DNA of 64,000 nt from Osmia lignaria lignaria (Eukaryota; Arthropoda; Insecta; Hymenoptera; Megachilidae), in assembly GCF_051020975.1 (NCBI RefSeq), contig NW_027478159.1:14896501-14960500 (forward strand), read 5' to 3'. The stretch's first letter is position 1. Each line of letters starts with the position of its first letter. The position numbers were made by a program, and so were the translations under genes. Below the pieces are notes generated by a model. The model was not told where the DNA came from and made no database searches. It worked only from the letters and a program-made list of their open reading frames with translations. Positions 22,654 to 35,967 of this stretch are shown here, one piece after another.

Positions 22654-25600
22654 TTGCATATTTATCTCAAGGGAAGGGGCCTGACGGACATATTTCGAGA
22701 TATTTCTTCTTCTTGTTGTTCTTCTTCTGCACAGCTAAGCTGGAAGTGGCATTTGCGGCTCGGACTAGTGCAGAGTTATCTCAAAGAAAGGGGCCACGGT
22801 GTTTCTGTATCTCTATTATGTTGGTGCGGCTTCGGAACTTTTAAATATCTTGATATATCTCGAGAACTACGCATCTGATCAAAAAATATCATAGAACATA
22901 AAAAGTAGGAAACTTAATTCTCTACAAAAAAGGTCTCTTAACATTTTGCCATAGCTCGCTTCGTTTCCGAGATATTTGCAGATTTATCTCAAGGGAAGGG
23001 GCCTGACGGACATATTTCGAGATATTTCTTCTTCTTGTTGTTCTTCTTCTGCACAGCTAAGCTGGAAGTGGCATTTGCGGCTCGCACTAGTGCAGAGTTA
23101 TCTCAAAGAAAGGGGCCACGGTGTTTCTGTATCTCTATTATGTTGGTGCGGCTTCGGAACTTTTAAATATCTCGATATATCTCGAAAACTACGCTTCTGA
23201 TCAAAAAATATCATAGAACATAAAAAGTAGGAAACTTAATTCTCTACAAAAAAGGTCTCTTAACATTTTGCCATAGCTCGCTTCGTTTCCGAGATATTTG
23301 CAGATTTATCTCAAGGGAAGGGGCCTGACGGACATATTTCGAGATATTTCTTCTTCTTGTTGTTCTTCTTGTGCACAGCTAAGCTGGAAGTGGCATTTGC
23401 GGCTCGCACTAGTGCAGAGTTATCTCAAAGAAAGGGGCCACGGTGTTTCTGTATCCCTATTATGTTGGTGCGGCTTCGGAACTTTTAAATATCTTGATAT
23501 ATCTCGAGAACTACGCATCTGATCAAAAAATATCATAGAACATAAAAAGTAGGAAACTTAATTCTCTACAAAAAAGGTCTCTTAACATTTTGCCATAGCT
23601 CGCTTCGTTTCCGAGATATTTGCATATTTATCTCAAGGGAAGGGGCCTGACGGACATATTTCGAGATATTTCTTCTTCTTGTTGTTCTTCTTCTGCACAG
23701 CTAAGCTGGAAGTGGCATTTGCGGCTCGGACTAGTGCAGAGTTATCTCAAAGAAAGGGGCCACGGTGTTTCTGTATCTCTATTATGTTGGTGCGGCTTCG
23801 GAACTTTTAAATATCTTGATATATCTCGAGAACTACGCATCTGATCAAAAAATATCATAGAACATAAAAAGTAGGAAACTTAATTCTCTACAAAAAAGGT
23901 CTCTTAACATTTTGCCATAGCTCGCTTCGTTTCCGAGATATTTGCAGATTTATCTCAAGGGAAGGGGCCTGACGGACATATTTCGAGATATTTCTTCTTC
24001 TTGTTGTTCTTCTTCTGCACAGCTAAGCTGGAAGTGGCATTTGCGGCTCGCACTAGTGCAGAGTTATCTCAAAGAAAGGGGCCACGGTGTTTCTGTATCT
24101 CTATTATGTTGGTGCGGCTTCGGAACTTTTAAATATCTCGATATATCTCGAAAACTACGCTTCTGATCAAAAAATATCATAGAACATAAAAAGTAGGAAA
24201 CTTAATTCTCTACAAAAAAGGTCTCTTAACATTTTGCCATAGCTCGCTTCGTTTCCGAGATATTTGCAGATTTATCTCAAGGGAAGGGGCCTAACGGACA
24301 TATTTCGAGATATTTCTTCTTCTTGTTGTTCTTCTTCTGCACAGCTAAACTGGAAGTGGCATTTCCAGCTCGCAATAGTGCAGAGTTATCTCAAAGAAAG
24401 GGGCCACGGTGTTTCTGTATCTCTATTATGTTGGTGCGGCTTCGGAACTTTTAAATATCTTGATATATCTCGAGAACTACGCATCTGATCAAAAAATATC
24501 ATAGAACATAAAAAGTAGGAAACTTAATTCTCTACAAAAAAGGTCTCTTAACATTTTGCCATAGCTCGCTTCGTTTCCGAGATATTTGCAGATTTATCTC
24601 AAGGGAAGGGGCCTGACGGACATATTTCGAGATATTTCTTCTTCTTGTTGTTCTTCTTGTGCACAGCTAAGCTGGAAGTGGCATTTGCGGCTCGCACTAG
24701 TGCAGAGTTATCTCAAAGAAAGGGGCCACGGTGTTTCTGTATCCCTATTATGTTGGTGCGGCTTCGGAACTTTTAAATATCTTGATATATCTCGAGAACT
24801 ACGCATCTGATCAAAAAATATCATAGAACATAAAAAGTAGGAAACTTAATTCTCTACAAAAAAGGTCTCTTAACATTTTGCCATAGCTCGCTTCGTTTCC
24901 GAGATATTTGCATATTTATCTCAAGGGAAGGGGCCTGACGGACATATTTCGAGATATTTCTTCTTCTTGTTGTTCTTCTTCTGCACAGCTAAGCTGGAAG
25001 TGGCATTTGCGGCTCGGGCTAGTGCAGAGTTATCTCAAAGAAAGGGGCCACGGTGTTTCTGTATCTCTATTATGTTGGTGCGGCTTCGGAACTTTTAAAT
25101 ATCTTGATATATCTCGAGAACTACGCATCTGATCAAAAAATATCATAGAACATAAAAAGTAGGAAACTTAATTCTCTACAAAAAAGGTCTCTTAACATTT
25201 TGCCATAGCTCGCTTCGTTTCCGAGATATTTGCAGATTTATCTCAAGGGAAGGGGCCTGACGGACATATTTCGAGATATTTCTTCTTCTTGTTGTTCTTC
25301 TTCTGCACAGCTAAGCTGGAAGTGGCATTTGCGGCTCGCACTAGTGCAGAGTTATCTCAAAGAAAGGGGCCACGGTGTTTCTGTATCTCTATTATGTTGG
25401 TGCGGCTTCGGAACTTTTAAATATCTCGATATATCTCGAAAACTACGCTTCTGATCAAAAAATATCATAGAACATAAAAAGTAGGAAACTTAATTCTCTA
25501 CAAAAAAGGTCTCTTAACATTTTGCCATAGCTCGCTTCGTTTCCGAGATATTTGCAGATTTATCTCAAGGGAAGGGGCCTGACGGACATATTTCGAGATA

Positions 25601-26195
25601 TTTCTTCTTCTTTTTGTTCTTCTTGTGCACAGCTAAGCTGGAAGTGGCATTTGCGGCTCGCACTAGTGCAGAGTTATCTCAAAGAAAGGGGCCACGGTGT
25701 TTCTGTATCCCTATTATGTTGGTGCGGCTTCGGAACTTTTAAATATCTTGATATATCTCGAGAACTACGCATCTGATCAAAAAATATCATAGAACATAAA
25801 AAGTAGGAAACTTAATTCTCTACAAAAAAGGTCTCTTAACATTTTGCCATAGCTCGCTTCGTTTCCGAGATATTTGCATATTTATCTCAAGGGAAGGGGC
25901 CTGACGGACATATTTCGAGATATTTCTTCTTCTTGTTGTTCTTCTTCTGCACAGCTAAGCTGGAAGTGGCATTTGCGGCTCGCACTAGTGCAGAGTTATC
26001 TCAAAGAAAGGGGCCACGGTGTTTCTGTATCTCTATTATGTTGGTGCGGCTTCGGAACTTTTAAATATCTCGATATATCTCGAAAACTACGCTTCTGATC
26101 AAAAAATATCATAGAACATAAATTGTAGGAAACATAATTCTCTACAAAAAAGGTCTCTTAACATTTTGCCATAGCTCGCTTCGTTTCCGAGATAT
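22654..26195 (+). repeat. H-K-C trimer higher-order repeat with one inserted monomer
   Basis: The monomer order is H 22654, K 22976, C 23298, H 23620, K 23942, N 24264, C 24586, H 24908, K 25230, C 25552, H 25874. Spacing is 966 bp except across the N-type (GCTAAACTGG) insertion, where it is 1288 bp. H copies share GGCTCGG(A/G)CTAG; C copies share TTCTTGTGCACAG with GTATCCCTATT. K copies here have the K substitutions upstream but ATAAAAAGTAGG downstream, so they are hybrids. Confidence 0.85.
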
Positions 26196-28127
26196 TTGGA
26201 GATATATCTCAAGGGAAGGGGCCTGACGGACATATTTCGAGATATTTCTTCTTCTTGTTGTTCTTCTTCTGCACAGCTAAGCTGGAAGTGGCATTTGCGG
26301 CTCGCACTAGTGCAGAGTTATCTCAAAGAAAGGGGCCACGGTGTTTCTGTATCTCTATTATGTTGGTGCGGCTTCGGAACTTTTAAATATCTTGATATAT
26401 CTCGAGAACTACGCATCTGATCAAAAAATATCACAGAACATAAAAAGTAGGAAACTTAATTCTCTACAAAAAAGGTCTCTTAACATTTTGCCATAGCTCG
26501 CTTCGTTTCCGAGATATTTGCAGATTTATCTCAAGGGAAGGGGCCTGACGGACATATTTCGAGATATTTCTTCTTCTTGTTGTTCTTCTTCTGCACAGCT
26601 AAGCTGGAAGTGGCATTTGCGGCTCGCACTAGTGCAGAGTTATCTCAAAGAAAGGGGCCACGGTGTTTCTGTATCTCTATTATGTTGGTGCGGCTTCGGA
26701 ACTTTTAAATATCTCGATATATCTCGAAAACTACGCTTCTGATCAAAAAATATCATAGAACATAAATTGTAGGAAACATAATTCTCTACAAAAAAGGTCT
26801 CTTAACATTTTGCCATAGCTCGCTTCGTTTCCGAGATATTTGCAGATTCATCTCAAGGGAAGGGGTCTGACGGACATATTTCGAGATATTTCTTCTTCTT
26901 GTTGTTCTTCTTCTGCACAGCTAAGCTCGAAGTGGCATTTGCAGCTCGCAATAGTGCAGAGTTATCTCAAAGAAAGAGGCCACGGTGTTTCTGTACCTCT
27001 ATTATGTTGGTGCAGCTTCGGAACTTTTAAATATCTTGATATATCTCGAGAACTACGCATCTGATCAAAAAATATCATCGAACATAAAAAGTAGGAAACT
27101 TAATTCTCTACAAAAAAGGTCTCTTAACATTTTGCCATAGCTCGCTTCGTTTCCGAGATATTTGCAGATTCAGCTCAAAGGAACTGGCCTGACGGACATA
27201 TTTCGAGATATTTCTTCTTCTTGTTGTTCTTCCTCTGCACAGCTAAGCTGGAAGTGGCATTTGCAGCTCGCAATATTGCAGAGTTATCTCACAGAAAGGG
27301 GCCACGGTGTTTCTGTATCTCTATTATGTTGGTGCGGCTTCGGAACTTTTAAATATCTTGATATATCTCGAGAACTAAGCATCTGATCAAAAAATATCAT
27401 AGAACATAAAAAGTAGGAAACTTAATTCTCTACAAAAAAGGTCGCTTAACATTTTGCCATAGCTCGCTTCGTTTCCGAGATATTTGCATATTTATCTCAA
27501 GGGAAGGGGCCTGACGGACATATTTCGAGATATTTCTTCTTCTTGTTGTTCTTCTTCTGCACAGCTAAGCTGGAAGTGGCATTTGCGGCTCGCACTAGTG
27601 CAGAGTTATCTCAAAGAAAGGGGCCACGGTGTTTCTGTATCTCTATTATGTTGGTGCGGCTTCGGAACTTTTAAATATCTCGATATATCTCGAAAACTAC
27701 GCTTCTGATCAAAAAATATCATAGAACATAAATTGTAGGAAACATAATTCTCTACAAAAAAGGTCTCTTAACATTTTGCCGTAGCTCTCTTCGTTTCCGA
27801 GATATTTGCAGATTTATCTCAAGGGAAGGGGCCTGACGGACATATTTCGAGATATTTCTTCTTCTTGTTGTTCTTCTTCTGCACAGCTAAGCTGGAAGTG
27901 GCATTTGCAGCTCGCAATAGTGCAGAGTTATCTCAAAGAAAGGGGCCACGGTGTTTCTGTATCTCTATTATGTTGGTGCGGCTTCGGAACTTTTAAATAT
28001 CTTGATATATCTCGAGAACTACGCGTCTGATCAAAAAATATCATAGAACATAAAAAGTAGGAAACTTAATTCTCTACAACAACGGTCTCTTAACATTTTG
28101 CCACAGCTCGCTTCGTTTCCGAGATAT

Positions 28128-28448
28128 TTGCATATTTATCTCAAGGGAAGGGGCCTGACGGACATATTTCGAGATATTTCTTCTTCTTGTTGTTCTTCTT
28201 CTGCACAGCTAAGCTGGAAGTGCATTTGCGGCTCGCACTAGTGCAGAGTTGTCTCAAAGAAAGGGGCCACGGTGTTTCTGTATCTCTATTATGTTGGTGC
28301 GGCTTCGGAACTTTTAAATATCTCGATATATCTCGAAAACTACGCTTCTGATCAAAAAATATCATAGAACATAAATTGTAGGAAACATAATTCTCTACAA
28401 AAAAGGTCTCTTAACATTTTGCCATAGCTCTCTTCGTTTCCGAGATAT
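28128..28448 (+). repeat. 321-bp H monomer with a 1-bp loss
   Basis: Reads GGAAGTGCATTTG in place of GGAAGTGGCATTTG, plus GAGTTGTCTC. The single-base loss breaks the open frame found in neighbouring monomers and is seen nowhere else. Confidence 0.85.
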
Positions 28449-31280
28449 TTGCAGATTTATCTCAAGGGAAGGGGCCTGACGGACATATTTCGAGATATTT
28501 CTTCTTCTTGTTGTTCTTCTTCTGCACAGCTAAGCTGGAAGTGGCATTTGCAGCTCGCAATAGTGCAGAGTTATCTCAAAGAAAGGGGCCACGGTGTTTC
28601 TGTATCTCTATTATGTTGGTGCGGCATCGGAACTTTTAAATATCTTGATATATCTCGAGAACTACGCGTCTGATCAAAAAATATCATAGAACATAAAAAG
28701 TAGGAAACTTAATTCTCTACAACAACGGTCTCTTAACATTTTGCCATAGCTCGCTTCGTTTCCGAGATATTTGCATATTTATCTCAAGGGAAGGGGCCTG
28801 ACGGACATATTTCGAGATATTTCTTCTTCTTGTTGTTCTTCTTCTGCACAGCTAAGCTGGAAGTGGCATTTGCGGCTCGCACTAGTGCAGAGTTATCTCA
28901 AAGAAAGGGGCCACGGTGTTTCTGTATCTCTATTATGTTGGTGCGGCTTCGGAACTTTTAAATATCTTGATATATCTCGAGAACTACGCTTCTGATCAAA
29001 AAATATCATAGAACGTAAATTGTAGGAAACATTATTCCCTACAAAAAAGGTCTCTTAACATTTTGCCATAGCTCGCTTCGTTTCCGAGATATTTGCAGAT
29101 TCATCTCAGGGGAAGGGGTCTGACGGACATATTTCGAGATATTTCTTCTTCTTGTTGTTCTTCTTCTGCACAGCTAAGCTCGAAGTGGCATTTGCAGCTC
29201 GCAATAGTGCAGAGTTATCTCAAAGAAAGAGGCCACGGTGTTTCTGTACCTCTATTATGTTGGTGCAGCTTCGGAACTTTTAAATATCTTGATATATCTC
29301 GAGAACTACGCATCTGATCAAAAAATATCATAGAACATGAAAAGTAGGAAACTTAATTCTCTACAAAACAGGTCTCTTAACATTTTGCCATAGCTCTCTT
29401 CGTTTCCGAGATATTTGCAGATTTATCTCAAGGGAAGGGGCCTGGCGGACATATTTCGAGATATTTCTTCTTCTTGTTGTTCTTCTTCTGCACAGCTAAG
29501 CTGGAAGTGGCATTTGCAGCTCGCAATAGTGCAGAGTTATCTCAAAGAAAGGGGCCACGGTGTTTCTGTATCTCTATCATGTTGGTGCGGCTTCGGAACT
29601 TTTAAATATCTCGATATATCTCGAAAACTACGCTTCTGATCAAAAAATATCATAGAACATAAATTGTAGAAAACATAATTCTCTACAAAAAAGGTCTCTT
29701 AACATTTTGCCATAGCTCGCTTCGTTTCCGAGATATTTGCAGATTTATCTCAAGGGAAGGGGCCTGACGGACATATTTCGAGATATTTCTTCTTCTTGTT
29801 GTTCTTCTTCTGCACAGCTAAGCTGGAAGTGGCATTTGCGGCTCGCACTAGTGCAGAGTTATCTCAAAGAAAGGGGCCACGGTGTTTCTGTATCCCTATT
29901 ATGTTGGTGCGGCTTCGGAACTTTTAAATATCTTGATATATCTCGAGAACTACGCATCTGATCAAAAAATATCATAGAACATGAAAAGTAGGAAACTTAA
30001 TTCTCTACAAAACAGGTCTCTTAACATTTTGCCATAGCTCTCTTCGTTTCCGAGATATTTGCAGATTTATCTCAAGGGAAGGGGCCTGACGGACATATTT
30101 CGAGATATTTCTTCTTCTTGTTGTTCTTCTTCTGCACAGCTAAGCTGGAAGTGGCATTTGCGGCTCGCACTAGTGCAGAGTTATCTCAACGAAAGGGGCC
30201 ACGGTGTTTCTGTATCTCTATTATGTTGGTGCGGCTTCGGAACTTTTAAATATCTTGATATATCTCGAGAACTACGCGTCTGATCAAAAAATATCATAGA
30301 ACATAAAAAGTAGGAAACTTAATTCTCTACAAAAACGGTCTCTTAACATTTTGCCATAGCTCGCTTCGTTTCCGAGATATTTGCAGATATATTTCAAGGG
30401 AAGGGGCCTGACGGGCATATTTCGAGATATTTCTTCTTCTTGTTGTTCTTCTTCTGCACAGCTAAGCTGGAAGTGGCATTTGCGGCTCGCACTAGTGCAC
30501 AGTTATCTCAAAGAAAGGGGCCACGGTGTTTCTGTATCTCTATTATGTTGGTGCGTCTTCGGAACTTTTAAATATCTCGATATATCTCGAAAACTACGCT
30601 TCTGATCAAAAAATATCATAGAACATAAATTGTAGGAAACATAATTCTCTACAAAAAAGGTCTCTTAACATTTTGCCATAGCTCGCTTCGTTTCCGAGAT
30701 ATTTGCAGATATATCTCAAGGGAAGGGGCCTGACGGACATATTTCGAGATATTTCTTCTTCTTGTTGTTCTTCTTCTGCACAGCTAAGCTGGAAGTGGCA
30801 TTTACAGCTCGCAACAGTGCAGAGTTATCTCAAAGAAAGGGGCCACGGTGTTTCTGTATCTCTATTCTGTTGGTGCGGCTTCGGAACTTTTAAATATCTT
30901 GATATATCTCGAGAACTACGCATCTGATCAAAAAATATCATAGAACATGAAAAGTAGGAAACTTAATTCTCTACAAAACAGGTCTCTTAACATTTTGCCA
31001 TAGCTCTCTTCGTTTCCGAGATATTTGCAGATTTATCTCAAGGGAAGGGGCCTGGCGGACATATTTCGAGATATTTCTTCTTCTTGTTGTTCTTCTTCTG
31101 CACAGCTAAGCTGGAAGTGGCATTTGCAGCTCGCAATAGTGCAGAGTTATCTCAAAGAAAGGGGCCACGGTGTTTCTGTATCTCTATCATGTTGGTGCGG
31201 CTTCGGAACTTTTAAATATCTCGATATATCTCGAAAACTACGCTTCTGATCAAAAAATATCATAGAACATAAATTGTAGA

Positions 31281-32750
31281 AAACATAATTCTCTACAAAA
31301 AACGTCTCTTAACATTTTGCCATAGCTCGCTTCGTTTCCGAGATATTTGCAGATTCAGCTCAAAGGAACTGGCCTGACGGACATATTTCAAGATATTTCT
31401 TCTTCTTGTTGTTCTTCTGCACAGCTAAGCTGGAAGTGGCATTTGCGGCTCGCACTAGTGCAGAGTTATCTCAAAGAAAGGGGCCACGGTGTTTCTGTAT
31501 CCCTATTATGTTGGTGCGGCTTCGGAACTTTTAAATATCTCGATATATCTCGAAAACTACGCTTCTGATCAAAAAATATCATAGAACATAAAAAGTAGGA
31601 AACATAATTCTCTACAAAAAACGTCTCTTAACATTTTGCCATAGCTCGCTTCGTTTCCGAGATATTTGCAGATTTATCTCAAGGGAAGGGGCCTGACGGA
31701 CATATTTCGAGATATTTCTTCTTCTTGTTGTTCTTCTTCTGCACAGCTAAGCTGGAAGTGGCATTTGCCCCTCGCACTAGTGCAGAGTTATCTCAACGAA
31801 AGGGGCCACGGTGTTTCTGTATCTCCATTATGTTGGTGCGGCTTCGGAACTTTTAAATATCTCGATATATCTCGAAAACTACGCTTCTGATCAAAAAATA
31901 TCATCGAACATAAATTGTAGGAAGCATAATTCTCTACAAAAAAGGTCTCTTAACATTTTGCCATAGCTCGCTTCGTTTCCGAGATATTTGCAGATATATC
32001 TTAAGGGAAGGGGCCTGACGGACATATTTCGAGATATTTCTTCTTCTTGTTGTTCTTCTTCTGCACAGCTAAGCTGGAAGTGGCATTTACAGCTCGCAAC
32101 AGTGCAGAGTTATCTCAAAGAAAGGGGCCACGGTGTTTCTGTATCTCTATTATGTTGGTGCGGCTTCGGAACTTTTAAATATCTTGATATATCTCGAGAA
32201 CTACGCATCTGATCAAAAAATATCATAGAACGTAAATTGTAGGAAACATTATTCCCTACAAAAAAGGTCTCTTAACATTTTGCCATAGCTCGCTTCGTTT
32301 CCGAGATATTTGCAGATTCATCTCAGGGGAAGGGGTCTGACGGACATATTTCGAGATATTTCTTCTTCTTGTTGTTCTTCTTCTGCACAGCTAAGCTCGA
32401 AGTGGCATTTGCAGCTCGCAATAGTGCAGAGTTATCTCAAAGAAAGAGGCCACGGTGTTTCTGTACCTCTATTATGTTGGTGCAGCTTCGGAACTTTTAA
32501 ATATCTTGATATATCTCGAGAACTAAGCATCTGATCAAAAAATATCATAGAACATAAAAAGTAGGAAACTTAATTCTCTACAAAAAAGGTCGCTTAACAT
32601 TTTGCCATAGCTCGCTTCGTTTCCGAGATATTTGCATATTTATCTCAAGGGAAGGGGCCTGACGGACATATTTCGAGATATTTCTTCTTCTTGTTGTTCT
32701 TCTTCTGCACAGCTAAGCTGGAAGTGGCATTTGCGGCTCGCACTAGTGCA
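31281..32750 (+). repeat. 3217-bp-offset block, copy 1
   Basis: Matches 34498-35967. It includes the 319-bp monomer at 31347, TTGCCCCTCGCAC at 31666, ATATCTTAAGG at 31988, TTCATCTCAGGGG at 32310 and the start of 32632. Differences seen are TATCTCCATT near 31824 and TATATCTATT near 35360, one in each copy. The offset equals 10 monomers less 3 bp. Confidence 0.85.
31347..31665 (+). repeat. 319-bp Q monomer (3-bp deletion)
   Basis: The pyrimidine tract reads CTTGTTGTTCTTCTGCACAG, three bases shorter than usual. The 5' end is the Q type (GATTCAGCTCAAAGGAACTG), with ATTTCAAGATATT in place of ATTTCGAGATATT. Confidence 0.92.
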
Positions 32751-32953
32751 CAGTTATCTCAAAGAAAGGGGCCACGGTGTTTCTGTATCTCTATTATGTT
32801 GGTGCGTCTTCGGAACTTTTAAATATCTCGATATATCTCGAAAACTACGCTTCTGATCAAAAAATATCATAGAACATAAATTGTAGGAAACATAATTCTC
32901 TACAAAAAAGGTCTCTTAACATTTTGCCATAGCTCGCTTCGTTTCCGAGATAT

Positions 32954-34078
32954 TTGCAGATATATCTCAAGGGAAGGGGCCTGACGGACATATTTCGAGA
33001 TATTTCTTCTTCTTGTTGTTCTTCTTCTGCACAGCTAAGCTGGAAGTGGCATTTACAGCTCGCAACAGTGCAGAGTTATCTCAAAGAAAGGGGCCACGGT
33101 GTTTCTGTATCTCTATTATGTTGGTGCGGCTTCGGAACTTTTAAATATCTTGATATATCTCGAGAACTACGCATCTGATCAAAAAATATCATAGAACATG
33201 AAAAGTAGGAAACTTAATTCTCTACAAAAGAGGTCTCTTAACATTTTGCCATAGCTCTCTTCGTTTCCGAGATATTTGCAGATTTATCTCAAGGGAAGGG
33301 GCCTGGCGGACATATTTCGAGATATTTCTTCTTCTTGTTGTTCTTCTTCTGCACAGCTAAGCTGGAAGTGGCATTTGCAGCTCGCAATAGTGCAGAGTTA
33401 TCTCAAAGAAAGGGGCCACGGTGTTTCTGTATCTCTATCATGTTGGTGCGGCTTCGGAACTTTTAAATATCTCGATATATCTCGAAAACTACGCTTCTGA
33501 TCAAAAAATATCATAGAACATAAATTGTAGAAAACATAATTCTCTACAAAAAAGGTCTCTTAACATTTTGCCATAGCTCGCTTCGTTTCCGAGATATTTG
33601 CAGATTTATCTCAAGGGAAGGGGCCTGACGGACATATTTCGAGATATTTCTTCTTCTTGTTGTTCTTCTTCTGCACAGCTAAGCTGGAAGTGGCATTTGC
33701 GGCTCGCACTAGTGCAGAGTTATCTCAAAGAAAGGGGCCACGGTGTTTCTGTATCCCTATTATGTTGGTGCGGCTTCGGAACTTTTAAATATCTCGATAT
33801 ATCTCGAAAACTACGCTTCTGATCAAAAAATATCATAGAACATAAATTGTAGGAGACATAATTCTCTACAAAAAACTTCTCTTAACATTTTGCCATAGCT
33901 CGCTTCGTTTCCGAGATATTTGCAGATTCAGCTCAAAGGAACTGGCCTGACGGACATATTTCGAGATATTTCTTCTTCTTGTTGTTCTTCCTCTGCACAG
34001 CTAAGCTGGAAGTGGCATTTGCAGCTCGCCATAGTGCAGAGTTATCTCAAAGAAAGGGGCCACGGTGTTTCTGTATCT
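32954..34078 (+). repeat. 5149-bp-offset block, copy 1
   Basis: Matches 38103-39227 in monomer order: ACAGCTCGCAACAG type, CCTGGCGGAC type, GTATCCCTATT K type with GTAGGAGACAT, then a Q type with CTCGCCATAG. Differences are CAAAAGAGG against CAAAACAGG and AAACTTCTC against AAACGTCTC. The offset is 16 monomers less 3 bp. Confidence 0.82.
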
Positions 34079-34497
34079 CTATCATGTTGGTGCGGCTTCG
34101 GAACTTTTAAATATCTTGATATATCTCGAGAACTACGCGTCTGATCAAAAAATATCATAGAACATAAAAAGTAGGAAACTTAATTCTCTACAAAAACGGT
34201 CTCTTAACATTTTGCCATAGCTCGCTTCGTTTCCGAGATATTTGCAGATATATTTCAAGGGAAGGGGCCTGACGGGCATATTTCGAGATATTTCTTCTTC
34301 TTGTTGTTCTTCTTCTGCACAGCTAAGCTGGAAGTGGCATTTGCGGCTCGCACTAGTGCACAGTTATCTCAAAGAAAGGGGCCACGGTGTTTCTGTATCT
34401 CTATTATGTTGGTGCGTCTTCGGAACTTTTAAATATCTCGATATATCTCGAAAACTACGCTTCTGATCAAAAAATATCATAGAACATAAATTGTAGG

Positions 34498-35967
34498 AAA
34501 CATAATTCTCTACAAAAAACGTCTCTTAACATTTTGCCATAGCTCGCTTCGTTTCCGAGATATTTGCAGATTCAGCTCAAAGGAACTGGCCTGACGGACA
34601 TATTTCAAGATATTTCTTCTTCTTGTTGTTCTTCTGCACAGCTAAGCTGGAAGTGGCATTTGCGGCTCGCACTAGTGCAGAGTTATCTCAAAGAAAGGGG
34701 CCACGGTGTTTCTGTATCCCTATTATGTTGGTGCGGCTTCGGAACTTTTAAATATCTCGATATATCTCGAAAACTACGCTTCTGATCAAAAAATATCATA
34801 GAACATAAAAAGTAGGAAACATAATTCTCTACAAAAAACGTCTCTTAACATTTTGCCATAGCTCGCTTCGTTTCCGAGATATTTGCAGATTTATCTCAAG
34901 GGAAGGGGCCTGACGGACATATTTCGAGATATTTCTTCTTCTTGTTGTTCTTCTTCTGCACAGCTAAGCTGGAAGTGGCATTTGCCCCTCGCACTAGTGC
35001 AGAGTTATCTCAACGAAAGGGGCCACGGTGTTTCTGTATCTCTATTATGTTGGTGCGGCTTCGGAACTTTTAAATATCTCGATATATCTCGAAAACTACG
35101 CTTCTGATCAAAAAATATCATCGAACATAAATTGTAGGAAGCATAATTCTCTACAAAAAAGGTCTCTTAACATTTTGCCATAGCTCGCTTCGTTTCCGAG
35201 ATATTTGCAGATATATCTTAAGGGAAGGGGCCTGACGGACATATTTCGAGATATTTCTTCTTCTTGTTGTTCTTCTTCTGCACAGCTAAGCTGGAAGTGG
35301 CATTTACAGCTCGCAACAGTGCAGAGTTATCTCAAAGAAAGGGGCCACGGTGTTTCTGTATATCTATTATGTTGGTGCGGCTTCGGAACTTTTAAATATC
35401 TTGATATATCTCGAGAACTACGCATCTGATCAAAAAATATCATAGAACGTAAATTGTAGGAAACATTATTCCCTACAAAAAAGGTCTCTTAACATTTTGC
35501 CATAGCTCGCTTCGTTTCCGAGATATTTGCAGATTCATCTCAGGGGAAGGGGTCTGACGGACATATTTCGAGATATTTCTTCTTCTTGTTGTTCTTCTTC
35601 TGCACAGCTAAGCTCGAAGTGGCATTTGCAGCTCGCAATAGTGCAGAGTTATCTCAAAGAAAGAGGCCACGGTGTTTCTGTACCTCTATTATGTTGGTGC
35701 AGCTTCGGAACTTTTAAATATCTTGATATATCTCGAGAACTAAGCATCTGATCAAAAAATATCATAGAACATAAAAAGTAGGAAACTTAATTCTCTACAA
35801 AAAAGGTCGCTTAACATTTTGCCATAGCTCGCTTCGTTTCCGAGATATTTGCATATTTATCTCAAGGGAAGGGGCCTGACGGACATATTTCGAGATATTT
35901 CTTCTTCTTGTTGTTCTTCTTCTGCACAGCTAAGCTGGAAGTGGCATTTGCGGCTCGCACTAGTGCA
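34498..35967 (+). repeat. 3217-bp-offset block, copy 2
   Basis: Second copy of 31281-32750 with the same monomer order. It ends where the 35849 monomer reads CTAGTGCAGAG while 32632 reads CTAGTGCACAG. The marker monomer also links back to 29093, a further 3217 bp to the left of 32310, but the flanking monomers there differ. Confidence 0.85.
34564..34782 (+). repeat. 319-bp Q monomer (3-bp deletion), main part
   Basis: The full copy runs to 34882. It has the same 3-bp loss and ATTTCAAGATATT as the 31347 copy, 3217 bp to its left. Confidence 0.9.

Larger units (their letters stand above)
20078..26839 (+). repeat. Array region III: short-period higher-order repeats
   Basis: This 21-monomer region has periods of two, three and four monomers. 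It begins with a 644-bp dimer and continues with H-K-C trimers (H: TTGCATATTTATC; K: CTCGAAAACTACGCTT; C: TTCTTGTGCACAG). An extra GCTAAACTGG-type monomer sits at 22332 and at 24264. No gene is seen. Confidence 0.88.
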
